Below, piece after piece: positions 18,094-26,389 of a stretch of 64,000 bases of DNA. The notes under the pieces are model-generated. The model was given only the letters and a program-made list of their open reading frames with translations. It did no database searches and was not told the DNA's origin. Within the stretch, counting starts at the first letter, position 1. Every line of letters starts with the position of its first letter. The stretch lies in the NCBI GenBank assembly GCA_937988775.1, contig CALKHP010000034.1:1-64000 (forward strand). Direction: 5' to 3'. The translations under genes were made by a program, and so were the position numbers. The stretch comes from an uncultured Alphaproteobacteria bacterium. Its GTDB lineage: Bacteria; Pseudomonadota; Alphaproteobacteria; Rhizobiales; Beijerinckiaceae.

Positions 18094-18975
18094 TCAGTCG
18101 GTCCGCATGATCTGGGCCGGGTTGGCGCGCGGATCACGCAGGCCCCAGCGCCCGGCCTCGACCTGCGCGATGAATTCGCCGAGCAGATGGTTGAACAGCG
18201 CCGGCTCCTCGAGATTGAGCGTATGGCCGGATTTCGGGAACACCGCCAGGCCGCAGCGCGGCACGACCCGCTTCAGATACAGCCCGGGCTGGATGCAATG
18301 GTCGTCCTCGTCGCCGGTCATGACGAGCAGCGGCGCTTGCATGCGGCGGAACTGGTCTTCGAGGTCGTAGAGCGAGGGCCGGCGCATCTGCACGCCGCGC
18401 ATGGTGTTGGCGGCGCCGAGGGAATCGTGCTGGCCGAGGCGCTCGGCGAACAGCGCCCAGCCGCGCGGGTCCTTGTCCTGGAACTGCACGCGCGAGGCGC
18501 CCTCGGCATAGGTCGGGGCGAAATCCCTGGCGCCGCGCTCCTGGAAGTTGCGGGCGACCTGCTCGGAAATCCCCTTGAAGTAATCCTCATGCGCCTTCTC
18601 GGCGCCATAGCCGGCGCCGGCGGCAACGACCGAGAGCACGCGCCCGGGATGACGCAGGCCGGCATGAAGCGCCGCGAAACCGCCCATGGAAAGGCCGACG
18701 ACATGCGCCTTGTCGATGCCCGCCGCGCTCAGCACGTCGGCGATGTCGTCGGCGGCGCGCGTTTGCGAATAGCTGTCGATGCTCGCCGGCACCTCGGAGG
18801 GGGGATAGCCGCGTGCGGCGAAGGTGATGCAGCGGTGCCGGCGTGCGAAGAAGTTGAGTTGCGGCTCCCAACTCCAATGGCTGCCGCCGAATTCGTGCAC
18901 GAAGATGATCGGCGTGCCGGTGCCGGCCTCCTCGTAGAACAGCTTCACGCCGTCGCTGGCGGTGGCAAAGGCCAT
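18094..18975 (-). CDS. Alpha/beta hydrolase
   Basis: A 293-residue hydrolase with a complete catalytic triad pattern: nucleophile elbow GLSMGG with Ser96, acid in TGDEDDHC, and His in SGHTLNLEEP. The oxyanion HEFGG loop lies near residues 27-31. Such enzymes cleave esters, lactones, C-C bonds (3-oxoadipate enol-lactonase type) or amides. The ATG at 18975 is 11 bases from the SDR stop, and the stop is two bases from the M20 hydrolase start, so it is part of the same operon. The frame stays open further upstream, but only antiphase to the SDR gene. Confidence 0.87.
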   Translation of the reverse strand: MAFATASDGVKLFYEEAGTGTPIIFVHEFGGSHWSWEPQLNFFARRHRCITFAARGYPPSEVPASIDSYSQTRAADDIADVLSAAGIDKAHVVGLSMGGFAALHAGLRHPGRVLSVVAAGAGYGAEKAHEDYFKGISEQVARNFQERGARDFAPTYAEGASRVQFQDKDPRGWALFAERLGQHDSLGAANTMRGVQMRRPSLYDLEDQFRRMQAPLLVMTGDEDDHCIQPGLYLKRVVPRCGLAVFPKSGHTLNLEEPALFNHLLGEFIAQVEAGRWGLRDPRANPAQIMRTD

Positions 18976-18986
18976 GTCGCTTCTCC

Positions 18987-19769
18987 TCAGATGACCGAGC
19001 GGCGGGAGGCAATGCCGCCATCGACGGTGAAGATCGCACCGGACGTGTAGCCGGAGCGATAGGAGGCCAGGAAGACGATCAGGTCGGTGATCTCGTGCAC
19101 ATGGGCCGGGCGCTTCAGCGGGTAGCGCTGCTGCAACTCCTCGTAGCGGCCGGCATCGCCGAGCCAGTCGGCGGCGCGCTTCTTCAGCATGTTGTAGATG
19201 CGATCGGTGTCGACCGGCCCCGGATTGACGCCGACGACGCGGATATTGTCGTCGAGCGAGTGGCCGCCCATGGCGCGGGTGAAGGCCATCAGGCTGGCAT
19301 TGCCGGTGGTGCCGGCGACATAGGCCGGGTCGAAGACCTCGCCGCCATTGCCGATATTGTTGATGATGACGCCGCCGCCTTGCGCTTTCATGCGCGGGTA
19401 GATGGCGCGGGTCAGATTGATGTAGCCGAACACCTTCAGCTCCCAGCCGGCACGCCATTTCGCCTCGTCGACATCCCAGAGCGAGCCGCTCGGGATGACG
19501 CCGGCATTGTTGACGAGGATGTCGATGTCGCCGACCGCTTCGACGAGGCGCGCCACGGCGCCGGCCTCGGTCAGGTCGAGCGCATGCGCGGCGACCTTGA
19601 CGCCATGATCGGCCTCGAGGGTGCGCTTGAGGTTTTCGAGCCGGTCGCCGGAGCGGGCCGCGACATGAAGGTTGCAGCCTTCCTCGGCGAAGGCATGCGC
19701 CAGCCCCTCGCCGATGCCCTGCGACGCGCCGGTGATGAGGACCGTCTTGCCCTTGAGCTTAAGATCCAT
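18987..19769 (-). CDS. Short-chain dehydrogenase/reductase with degenerate active site
   Basis: A 260-residue SDR. The cofactor motif TGASQGIG (13-20) and NNAG (87-90) are intact, and the C-terminal VDGG is typical. At the place where classical SDRs have YxxxK, the sequence reads GTTGN (153-157) before ASLMAFT, so both the catalytic Tyr and Lys appear to be replaced; a nearby Tyr150 is not at the usual spacing. It may have an altered mechanism or bind NAD(P)H without classical catalysis. It is the second gene of the operon led by the aminotransferase; the next gene starts 11 bases downstream. Confidence 0.85.
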   Translation of the reverse strand: MDLKLKGKTVLITGASQGIGEGLAHAFAEEGCNLHVAARSGDRLENLKRTLEADHGVKVAAHALDLTEAGAVARLVEAVGDIDILVNNAGVIPSGSLWDVDEAKWRAGWELKVFGYINLTRAIYPRMKAQGGGVIINNIGNGGEVFDPAYVAGTTGNASLMAFTRAMGGHSLDDNIRVVGVNPGPVDTDRIYNMLKKRAADWLGDAGRYEELQQRYPLKRPAHVHEITDLIVFLASYRSGYTSGAIFTVDGGIASRRSVI

Positions 19770-19812
19770 GGTCGATTCTCTCCTTCTACGAGCGCCGCGC
19801 CGGGCGGGCTGC

Positions 19813-20946
19813 TCAGAACAGTTTGACGTCTTCGTTCTGGCCGCGTGCCTGCTCGACCATGGCCGGCAGGAGCGCGACGAATTCCTCGACCCAGGCGGTC
19901 GGCACGGTGGTGCTGATCTTGATGAAGCGATCGCCGAAATTCGGCGTGTGATAGGCGCCCTGGCGGATCATGATGGCGTGCTTCTGGCAGACGGCGACGA
20001 GCGCTTCCGGCTTGATGCCGGCGCGGTGGCATTCCACCACCAGGAAATTGCCGTTCGAGGGGTAGACCGCGACCGCCAGGCCGGGGAGCTTGTCGATCGC
20101 CTCCTTGATCAGCTTCTGATTGGCGCGCTGCTGGGCGAGGACGCCGGGGAACCATTCCGCCTTGATGCCGAGGCCGGCAAGCGCCGCGCGCTGGGCGAGG
20201 ATGCTCGAGCCGAGATTGTTGGGCGGGGCGGCGGAGAGCTTTTCGATGATGTCGGGATGCGCGACGACGGCGCCGATGCGCATGCCGGCGAGGCCGAGCC
20301 ATTTCGAGAAGCTGTAGATGGTCAGCGTGCGCTCGGGATAGCGTGACGCTGCCAGCGTGTGATCATGGGCGAAATGGCGATAGGTGCAGTCGTGGATCAG
20401 GTAGGCGCCAGCCTCGCGCGCCGCCGCGACGATGCCGTCGATCTCCTGCGGCGTGCAGGCCGATCCGAGCGGATTGTTCGGGTCGACGATGTAGATGACC
20501 TTGGTCTTCGCCGTGATCGCCGCCTTCAGCCGCTCTGGCGCGAGACGATAGCCGTATTCCTCGCCGAAGATCGGGATCTGCGTCACCGTGGCGCCGACCG
20601 CGCGCGCGAAGGCCATCGGCCAGTTCCAGGTCGGATCGGTGGTGATGAACTCGTCGCCGGGGCCGAGCAGGCTGTGGCAGACATGATAGAGCGAGGCGAC
20701 GGCGCCGTCCGAGACAAGCGCCGCCTGGCCGGTGAGGCCGAGATCGGCGACGATGCCCTGGCGCAGCGCCTCGAGCCCAGCCGGCGGCGCGTATATGTGG
20801 AATTCCTCGTCGCGGATGCATTTTTCCATCGCCGCCAGCACGGCCGGATGCGGCGTGGCGTGATTGGTGTTCTGCCCCATCCAGCGCAGCCCGGATGTGT
20901 TCACGAGCCGGTCAAAATGAGCGTTGCGAATCTCGAAGGGCTTCAT
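19813..20946 (-). CDS. PLP-dependent aminotransferase, class I/II
   Basis: A 377-residue fold-type I aminotransferase. The Schiff-base lysine is K215 in YSFSKWLGLAGMRIG. DPNNPLG (155-161) and Asp186 match the PLP-phosphate and pyridine-nitrogen contacts. The C-terminal ISTTVPT segment is where the carboxylate-binding Arg normally lies; an Arg precedes it in GDRFIKIS. It is the first gene of the minus-strand catabolic operon, starting from the 234-base divergent region shared with the importer. It probably generates or consumes a 2-oxo acid in the pathway. Confidence 0.88.
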   Translation of the reverse strand: MKPFEIRNAHFDRLVNTSGLRWMGQNTNHATPHPAVLAAMEKCIRDEEFHIYAPPAGLEALRQGIVADLGLTGQAALVSDGAVASLYHVCHSLLGPGDEFITTDPTWNWPMAFARAVGATVTQIPIFGEEYGYRLAPERLKAAITAKTKVIYIVDPNNPLGSACTPQEIDGIVAAAREAGAYLIHDCTYRHFAHDHTLAASRYPERTLTIYSFSKWLGLAGMRIGAVVAHPDIIEKLSAAPPNNLGSSILAQRAALAGLGIKAEWFPGVLAQQRANQKLIKEAIDKLPGLAVAVYPSNGNFLVVECHRAGIKPEALVAVCQKHAIMIRQGAYHTPNFGDRFIKISTTVPTAWVEEFVALLPAMVEQARGQNEDVKLF

Positions 20947-20963
20947 GATGCCTCCACGTCGTT

Positions 20964-20985
20964 TCTCGTGTTTGGTATAACGAGA
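20964..20985. promoter_or_regulatory. Candidate GntR/FCD operator
   Basis: TGGTATAACGA at 20973-20983 fits the T-N-G-T-N3-A-C-N-A consensus described for FadR/VanR-type GntR regulators. It is flanked by an inverted repeat TCTCGT (20964-20969) and ACGAGA (20980-20985). It lies 27 bases upstream of the aminotransferase start and between that operon and the importer operon whose last gene is a GntR/FCD regulator. The match is direct; regulation is inferred. Confidence 0.4.
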
Positions 20986-21090
20986 CAGGATAAATGATCA
21001 AGCTTGCCGACTGATTGCACAAAATTCGCATGCGCCATAGCTAAAAATTACGCCGATCCGCCAAAAAAATATGCAGGAATGTGTTTTTTG

Positions 21091-21096
21091 TATAAT
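21091..21096 (+). promoter_or_regulatory. Possible -10 element (TATAAT) of the importer operon
   Basis: A perfect TATAAT stands 84 bases before the ATG of the binding-protein gene, in the AT-rich part of the divergent region. No good -35 hexamer is seen 16-18 bases upstream, so the call is weak. Confidence 0.3.
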
Positions 21097-21180
21097 GGCA
21101 CTTGCGCCGGGACAAGAACGCGGTGATGGTGCTGGAGTGATGCCGGACAAACGGCGCGCGCTGATCAAGGGAGGTCGAGG

Positions 21181-22272
21181 ATGGTGATTTCACGTCGCAG
21201 TGCCCTCAAGGGCTTCGGTGTTGCCGCCGCGGCGGCAACGGCAACTTCTCTGGCCATGCCGGCGATCGCGCAGGGACTGAAGAAAGTCTCGTTCACCACG
21301 TCCTGGATTCCGGAAGGGCCGAACCTGTTCGCCTATGTCGCGCGCGACAAGGGGTTCTGGAAGAAGCACGGGCTCGATGTCTCGGTGGCGCGCGGCTCCG
21401 GTTCTGGCGCTGCTGCCCAGACGGTGAGCGCCGGCACCTTCGATTTCGGCATGGCCGCGACGCCGACCGTCATCGTGCAGGCGGCCAAGAAGCTGCCGAT
21501 CACCTGCATCGGCCAGATCAACTACGACGCGCTGATGGGGATCGGCGTCCTGGCGGGCTCGCCGATCCGCGTGCCGAAGGACCTCGAGGGCAAGAAGCTC
21601 GGCGCCAGCGTCACCTCCGGCGAATATCCGTTTCTGCCGCTCTATGCCGAGAAGGCGGGCATCGATCTCAAGAAGATCGAGATCCTGCAGGTCGACGGCA
21701 AGGTCCGCGAGCGCACGCTGGTCGAGAAGCAGGTCGATGCGGTTTCCGCCTTCGCGACCAGCACGGTGCCCTCGCTCGCGCCGCTCGGCACGGATGTGCG
21801 CTTCATGCCGTTCTCGGCGGTCGGTATCGAGTTCTACGGCCAGTCGCTGACGACGCAGCCCGCCCGCCTGAAGGCAGATCGCGCGTTGTGCGAGGCTTTC
21901 GTGCAGGGCGCGATGGAGGCCATCGCCTTCACGATGACCGATTTCGATGAATCGGTCGCCATCTTCCTCAAGGCCAACAGCGAGGTGGCGATTTCCTCGA
22001 CCGGCAAGGAATACGCCCGCATCGGGCTCGGGCTGACGAACCTGACCAATCTCGTGCCCGAGGTGAAGCAGAACGGTTTCGGCTGGGCGGATCCGGCCAA
22101 GGTCGCGACCATGGCCGATCTGGTACTGAAATACGCGGCCGGCGAGGGAGCGGTGAAACCCGATGTCGGCACGCTGTTCACCAATGATTTCGTCGGTAAG
22201 CTCAAGCTGTCTGCGGAGGATCTGGCGAAGGCGGAGAAACACGCCGCGCCCTATCGCAAATATGTCGGCTGA
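21181..22272 (+). CDS. NitT/TauT-type ABC transporter substrate-binding protein
   Basis: A 363-residue binding protein of the SsuA/TauA/THI5-like family. The N-terminus has SRRSALKGFG followed by a hydrophobic stretch and cleavage near AIAQG (about residue 31), which fits a twin-arginine signal peptide. The body has the family layout (WIPEGPNLFAYVARDKGFW, GTFDFGMA, GKKLGASVTSGEYPFLPLYAEK). GGGAGG lies seven to eight bases before the ATG. It is the first gene of a binding protein-ATPase-permease-regulator operon. The substrate is not readable; the neighbouring amidohydrolase suggests an N-containing organic molecule. Confidence 0.9.
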   Translation: MVISRRSALKGFGVAAAAATATSLAMPAIAQGLKKVSFTTSWIPEGPNLFAYVARDKGFWKKHGLDVSVARGSGSGAAAQTVSAGTFDFGMAATPTVIVQAAKKLPITCIGQINYDALMGIGVLAGSPIRVPKDLEGKKLGASVTSGEYPFLPLYAEKAGIDLKKIEILQVDGKVRERTLVEKQVDAVSAFATSTVPSLAPLGTDVRFMPFSAVGIEFYGQSLTTQPARLKADRALCEAFVQGAMEAIAFTMTDFDESVAIFLKANSEVAISSTGKEYARIGLGLTNLTNLVPEVKQNGFGWADPAKVATMADLVLKYAAGEGAVKPDVGTLFTNDFVGKLKLSAEDLAKAEKHAAPYRKYVG

Positions 22273-22284
22273 GGCGGCCACCTG

Positions 22285-23202
22285 ATGCCAAGCGTGCCAC
22301 TGAAGGCGGATCATCTCGTGGCCGAGGCGCCGCTTGTCTCGGTCGCCAACGTCCAGAAGACCTATTTCACGCGGCAATCGCCGATCCACGCGGTTGCCTC
22401 GGCGTCGGTCGACGTGGCGCGCGGCGAGTTCGTCTCGCTGCTCGGACCGTCGGGCTGCGGGAAGTCGACGCTGCTGATGATGATCGCCGGCCTCGAGAAG
22501 CCGACGGCGGGGGTGATCACATTGGCCGGCGCGGCGGTCGCGGCGCCGCGCCGCGACATCGGGGTGATTTTCCAGGATGCGACCTTGCTGCCGTGGAAAA
22601 GCACGCTCGAAAACGTGCTGTTCCCGATCCGCATCCTGAAGCTTCCGCTCGATAAATACCGCGATCGCGCCCACGAGTTGCTCAAGATGGTCGGCCTCGC
22701 CGGCTTCGAAAACAAGAAGCCGGGCGAGTTGTCGGGCGGCATGCGCCAGCGCGTGGCGATCTGCCGGGCGCTGATCCACGACCCCGAGATACTGCTGATG
22801 GACGAGCCGTTCAGCGCGCTCGACGCCATCACCCGCGACCAGATGAACGTCGCCTTGTCGGAAATCCTCGAGGCCTATCGCAAGACGGTGATCTTCGTGA
22901 CGCACTCGATCCGCGAGGCGGCCTTCCTGTCGGACCGCGTGGTGGTGATGGGCGGGCGGCCCTCGACGATCATCCTCGACAAGAAGATGCCGTTTGCGCG
23001 GCCGCGCCGGTTCGAGATCGAGGAAACCCAGGAATTCGCGCAGGTCTGCCGCGAGTTGCGCCTGACCATCGAGGCGGCGCACGGGCAGAGGCAGGGGCAC
23101 GGGCAGGGGCACGGGCAGGGGCACGGGCTTGGCGGCGCGCGGGCGGATGGCAGGCAGCAACCCGTCAAGGCGTCTGCTGCCGGCGCCAGCATCATCGAGT
23201 GA
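22285..23202 (+). CDS. NitT/TauT-type ABC transporter ATP-binding protein with His/Gln/Gly repeat tail
   Basis: A 305-residue SsuB/TauB-like ATPase with Walker [10 protein letters not shown] at 54-62, [10 protein letters not shown] signature, and [15 protein letters not shown]. The C-terminal tail departs from the family. Residues 266-283 form a repeated Gly-Gln-Gly-His pattern encoded by a 12-base tandem repeat, followed by an Ala/Gly-rich end. The tail might bind metal through its four histidines or be a neutral repeat expansion. The start is 12 bases after the binding-protein stop. Confidence 0.9.
   Translation: MPSVPLKADHLVAEAPLVSVANVQKTYFTRQSPIHAVASASVDVARGEFVSLLGPSGCGKSTLLMMIAGLEKPTAGVITLAGAAVAAPRRDIGVIFQDATLLPWKSTLENVLFPIRILKLPLDKYRDRAHELLKMVGLAGFENKKPGELSGGMRQRVAICRALIHDPEILLMDEPFSALDAITRDQMNVALSEILEAYRKTVIFVTHSIREAAFLSDRVVVMGGRPSTIILDKKMPFARPRRFEIEETQEFAQVCRELRLTIEAAHGQRQGHGQGHGQGHGLGGARADGRQQPVKASAAGASIIE
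23080..23131 (+). repeat. 12-bp tandem repeat inside the ABC ATPase gene
   Basis: About three to four copies of a CACGGGCAGGGG unit, the first degenerate (AGAGGCAGGGG). The repeat stays in frame and encodes alternating Gly, Gln and His near the C-terminus of the transporter ATPase. Such a repeat is prone to slippage in steps of four codons. Confidence 0.85.
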
Positions 23203-23210
23203 GGTCCAGC

Positions 23211-24041
23211 ATGGCAAAGGCCACTATCAGCACCGAGACCGGCGTAGCGCTTCCGGCGTCGGGCGCCGGCAGGTTCCAGGGCGCCGTCGGCCCGAGCAGC
23301 ATCGTGCTGCCGCTCGGCCTCGCCTTCCTCGTGCTCGCCGTCTGGCAGCTTTACGTGGTGATCTGGCGGGTGCCCGCGGTCATCCTGCCCTCGCCGATTT
23401 CGATCACGGAATATATCGTCGCCCATTACGACATCCTGCTGATGCATGCGGTGCCCACGACGGTGGAATCGGCGGCCGGCTTCCTGCTCGCGGTCGTGCT
23501 CGGCATCGCGATCGCCATCGTGATCACCTATTCGGACATGGCGCGCGAGGCGTTGTATCCCAATCTGGTGTTCTTCCAGCTCATTCCGAAGATCGCGCTG
23601 GCGCCGCTGTTCATCATCTGGCTCGGCGTCGGGTCGCAGTCGCGCGTGGCGTTTTCGGTGTTCATCGCCTTCTTCCCGGTGGTGATCGCGACGACGGCGG
23701 GCTTCCTGAGCGTCGATCGCGGCATCCTGAGGCTGTGCCGCGCGCTGACGGCGACGGAATGGCAGATCTTCACCAGCGTGCGCTTCCCGATGGCGCTGCC
23801 GCATATCTTCAGCGGCATGAAGATCGCGATCACGCTCGCCATTATCGGCGTGATCATCGGCGAATTCATCACGGCGCAGGCGGGGCTCGGCTATCTGATC
23901 ATCTTCGCGACGGCGCGCGCCGACACCGAGGTCTCGATGGCGGCGATCGTCGTGCTTTGCATCTGCGGCCTGCTCCTCTATGGGCTGGTGGCACTTGCGG
24001 AGGCGGTTGCAAACAAATTTTATTCGGCGGATAGCCGGTGA
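23211..24041 (+). CDS. NitT/TauT-type ABC transporter permease
   Basis: A 276-residue inner-membrane protein of the SsuC/TauC family. About six hydrophobic segments surround the EAA loop (CRALTATEWQIFTSVRFPMALPH). The ATG at 23211 follows GAGTGAGG at good spacing; a GTG at 23199 overlapping the ATPase stop is in frame but less likely. It completes the importer with the binding protein and ATPase. The GntR gene begins 13 bases downstream. Confidence 0.9.
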   Translation: MAKATISTETGVALPASGAGRFQGAVGPSSIVLPLGLAFLVLAVWQLYVVIWRVPAVILPSPISITEYIVAHYDILLMHAVPTTVESAAGFLLAVVLGIAIAIVITYSDMAREALYPNLVFFQLIPKIALAPLFIIWLGVGSQSRVAFSVFIAFFPVVIATTAGFLSVDRGILRLCRALTATEWQIFTSVRFPMALPHIFSGMKIAITLAIIGVIIGEFITAQAGLGYLIIFATARADTEVSMAAIVVLCICGLLLYGLVALAEAVANKFYSADSR

Positions 24042-24054
24042 GGCGCTGGGCGTC

Positions 24055-24768
24055 ATGGTGCGGATGAGCGGAACAACGGTGTCGGACGAGCCTGAATCAT
24101 TGTCGGCCGGCGTGGTGACCCGCCTCGAGGAGGAAATCCTCAAAGGGGTGCGCCGGCCCGGCGACCGGCTGGACGAGCGCCAGCTCGCCGAGCAGTTCGG
24201 CATGTCGCGCACGCCGGTGCGCGAGGCGCTGCAGCGGCTGGCGGCCAGCGGCCTGGTCGTTTCGCGCGGCCGGCAGGGTCTGCAGGTGGCGCAGATGTCG
24301 CTCGCCGACCTGCTCGATGCGTTCGTCGTCGTCGCGGAGCTTGAAGGCATCGCCTCGTCGCAGGCGGCGCGCCGCATCCAGGTGGAGCAGCGTGCACGGC
24401 TTCAGGCGGCCCATCGCGCCTGTGCCGAGGCGGCTGCCGCCGAAGATGCCGAGCTGTTCTACACCGCCAACCGTGAGTTTCACGAGGTGATCGCGGCGGC
24501 GAGCCATAACCGCATCCTGCAGGACGAGCTGCGCCGACTGACCTTGAAGATCTCGCCATACCGCCGAACCATCACCTACCAGCCCGGGCGGATGCATTCC
24601 TCGATCCCCGAGCATGAGCGGGTGATGGACGCCATCCTGCGCGGCGACGGTGTCCAGGCCGCGCAAATGATGCGGGCGCATGTCACGCTGCTCGGCGAGG
24701 GACTGTCGGACCTGCTGCATTTCCTCAGGGCCTCGGGAGAGCAGAGCCTGATCAGCGAAATATCGTAA
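24055..24768 (+). CDS. GntR-family transcriptional regulator with FCD domain
   Basis: A 237-residue regulator. The N-terminal winged helix has RLDERQLAEQFGMSRTPVRE, the hallmark of the FadR subfamily. The all-helical FCD domain carries the usual His pattern (FHEVIAAASHN, HERVMDAI, RAHV) that binds a metal and a small carboxylate ligand. The start is taken at ATG 24055 (13 bases after the permease stop); ATG 24064 is also possible. It ends the importer operon and probably controls it and the divergent catabolic operon through the candidate operator at 20964-20985. Confidence 0.88.
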   Translation: MVRMSGTTVSDEPESLSAGVVTRLEEEILKGVRRPGDRLDERQLAEQFGMSRTPVREALQRLAASGLVVSRGRQGLQVAQMSLADLLDAFVVVAELEGIASSQAARRIQVEQRARLQAAHRACAEAAAAEDAELFYTANREFHEVIAAASHNRILQDELRRLTLKISPYRRTITYQPGRMHSSIPEHERVMDAILRGDGVQAAQMMRAHVTLLGEGLSDLLHFLRASGEQSLISEIS

Positions 24769-25117
24769 CCGGGTGACCGGCTGCCGCAGCGGGCGTGCTC
24801 CGCCGAACGAGCGCCATGCCAGCCGGCGTGCCGCCGCCGCGGGCATGTGACCGCGTGGCAGGCCAATCTGCTTCCCCACCGTGCCGATGCAGGCTTCAGA
24901 CATCCCGAGCGACGAGGCGTTGCCGGCGCGCGAGGCCGCCTGCCGCTCGCCTGGCGATGCCGTGCACGATATGAAGGCCGCTCGTAAACGAAACGGTGGC
25001 GGCAGGGCTTACGAAACGCGCGCATCGTGCCCATGTTGCCGGGCGAAGCGGGTGCAGCCTTTTCAAGATACCCGTCGCGCCAGCCGCCCCGTGCCGGCGC
25101 CAAGCAGCGAGAGAGAC
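24769..25117. other. Intergenic region without a recognised gene
   Basis: This 349-base GC-rich stretch lies between the GntR gene and the Tim44-like gene. An open frame runs through part of it from 24881 in the Tim44 frame, but it would add a long non-conserved N-terminus before the signal peptide and is rejected. No RNA gene or clear terminator is seen. Confidence 0.5.
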
Positions 25118-26125
25118 ATGCGGAGCCGAACGACCATGCCAGCAACGACCCTGCCAGGAACGACCCTGCCAGGAACGACCGGATTGCGAGCCCTGACACG
25201 CGCCATGGCGGTAGCCGCATTGCTCGGCCTCGTGCTCGCGCCGGTCGGCGCCGAGGCCAGGATGGGGAAAGGCGGCAGCTTCGGCAGCCGTGGCTCGCGC
25301 ACCTTTACCGCACCTCCGGCGACGCCGACGGCGCCGCGCTCCGTCAGCCCGATTCAGCGTTCGACGGCACCGGCGAGCACCGGCGCCCAGCCACGGAGCG
25401 CGGCCCCCGCCCCGCGTCGCGGCTTCCTCGGCGGCCTGCTCGGCGCCGGCCTGCTCGGCGCCCTGTTTGGCGCCGGCTTCTTCGGCGGGCTCGGCTCGCT
25501 GGCATCGATCCTCGGGCTTGTGCTGCAGATCGGCCTGATCGTCATCCTGGCGCGGCTGGCGTTTTCCTGGTTCGCCAGCCGCCGCTTGCAGCTGGCCGGC
25601 GCGGCTGCGCGCCCCGGCATGGCCCGGATGGCGGCCGCCCCGCCGCCCGGCGCGACTGCCCAAGCCGAAGCCCAAGCCACGACCGCGAACGCGGGCAACG
25701 CCAACGCCATGCCGGCGATCGGACCCGACGACTACAATGCTTTCGAACAGTTGCTGATCCTGGTCCAGCAGGCCGCCACCAACGAGGATGCCGGCGGCCT
25801 GCGCCAGATCACCACGCCTGAAATGGCCGGCTATCTCGGTGAGGAACTCGCCGGGCATCAACGCGACGGCGTGGCCAATCGCATGACCGGCACCAAGTTG
25901 CTCCAGGGCGACCTAGCGGAAGCCTGGAGCGAAGGCCCGGTCGAGTTCGCGACCGTCGCGATGCGGTTTTCGGCGATCGACACCATGGTCGACCGGGCGA
26001 CCAACCGCGTCGTTTCCGGCGACCCGGACAAGCCGGTGGAGGCGACGGAACTCTGGACCTTCCAGCGCATGAGGGACGGCAAACCGGCGGACTGGCGCCT
26101 GTCCGCCATCCAGCAGGCCGGTTGA
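25118..26125 (+). CDS. Tim44-like domain-containing membrane protein
   Basis: A 335-residue protein with a signal peptide (core near residues 30-42, likely cleavage after AEA at 47), then MGKGGSFGSRGSRTF and proline/threonine-rich sequence, the opening typical of bacterial Tim44-like proteins. A glycine-rich hydrophobic stretch at 103-150 forms the membrane segment(s), and an NTF2-like Tim44 domain ends the protein (from about 200). Function in bacteria is poorly known; the mitochondrial relative assists protein import. Ahead of the signal peptide is a threonine-rich repeat encoded by 15-base DNA repeats, which makes the n-region unusually long. The ATG at 25118 follows GAGAGA. Confidence 0.85.
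   Translation: MRSRTTMPATTLPGTTLPGTTGLRALTRAMAVAALLGLVLAPVGAEARMGKGGSFGSRGSRTFTAPPATPTAPRSVSPIQRSTAPASTGAQPRSAAPAPRRGFLGGLLGAGLLGALFGAGFFGGLGSLASILGLVLQIGLIVILARLAFSWFASRRLQLAGAAARPGMARMAAAPPPGATAQAEAQATTANAGNANAMPAIGPDDYNAFEQLLILVQQAATNEDAGGLRQITTPEMAGYLGEELAGHQRDGVANRMTGTKLLQGDLAEAWSEGPVEFATVAMRFSAIDTMVDRATNRVVSGDPDKPVEATELWTFQRMRDGKPADWRLSAIQQAG
25136..25180 (+). repeat. 15-bp tandem repeat, three copies
   Basis: Two perfect copies of CTGCCAGGAACGACC (25151-25180) preceded by one imperfect copy. They encode LPGTT units in front of the signal peptide of the Tim44-like protein. Confidence 0.85.
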
Positions 26126-26281
26126 GGGCCTGAGCCGGCCGCCGGTCAGGACACCCGACAGCCGGAACGGCTCTGGCGCGCTACAGCGGGCATCGCCACC
26201 GCGAGACGTTGCGGGCCACGCGAGCGGCCAACGGGTGGCCTGCCATGGCGAGCAGGGAACGAGAGCAGGTTCGTCTGTTGC

Positions 26282-26363
26282 GAATTTGCTCCTCTTTAAA
26301 ATTATCGAGCAAATTCATCGAGTTATATGGAGCCGAATGACTCCATATAACTCGATTTTGCTC
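26282..26363. repeat. Nested inverted-repeat array in intergenic region
   Basis: A perfect 16-base inverted repeat (arm ATCGAGTTATATGGAG at 26317-26332, partner at 26341-26356) encloses an eight-base loop. The stem can extend outward by GAGCAAA/TTTGCTC with a three-base bulge. A second perfect inverted repeat pairs GAATTTGCTC (26282-26291) with GAGCAAATTC (26307-26316), so the middle segment can pair with either side. It lies between a gene ending at 26125 and one ending at 26390 on the opposite strand. It may act as a bidirectional terminator or be a dispersed intergenic palindrome; the local AT-rich composition differs from its surroundings. Confidence 0.85.
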
Positions 26364-26389
26364 TAGGTCCGAATGATCGCGAATTGGCG

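Noticed and set aside
20947..21180. Possible TPP-type riboswitch before the THI5-like binding protein
   Set aside because: The conserved CUGAGA and ACCUGAUC-type motifs of TPP riboswitches are not present.
24881..25117. Longer start of the Tim44-like protein
   Set aside because: The extra residues are basic and non-conserved and precede the signal peptide; ATG 25118 is a better start.
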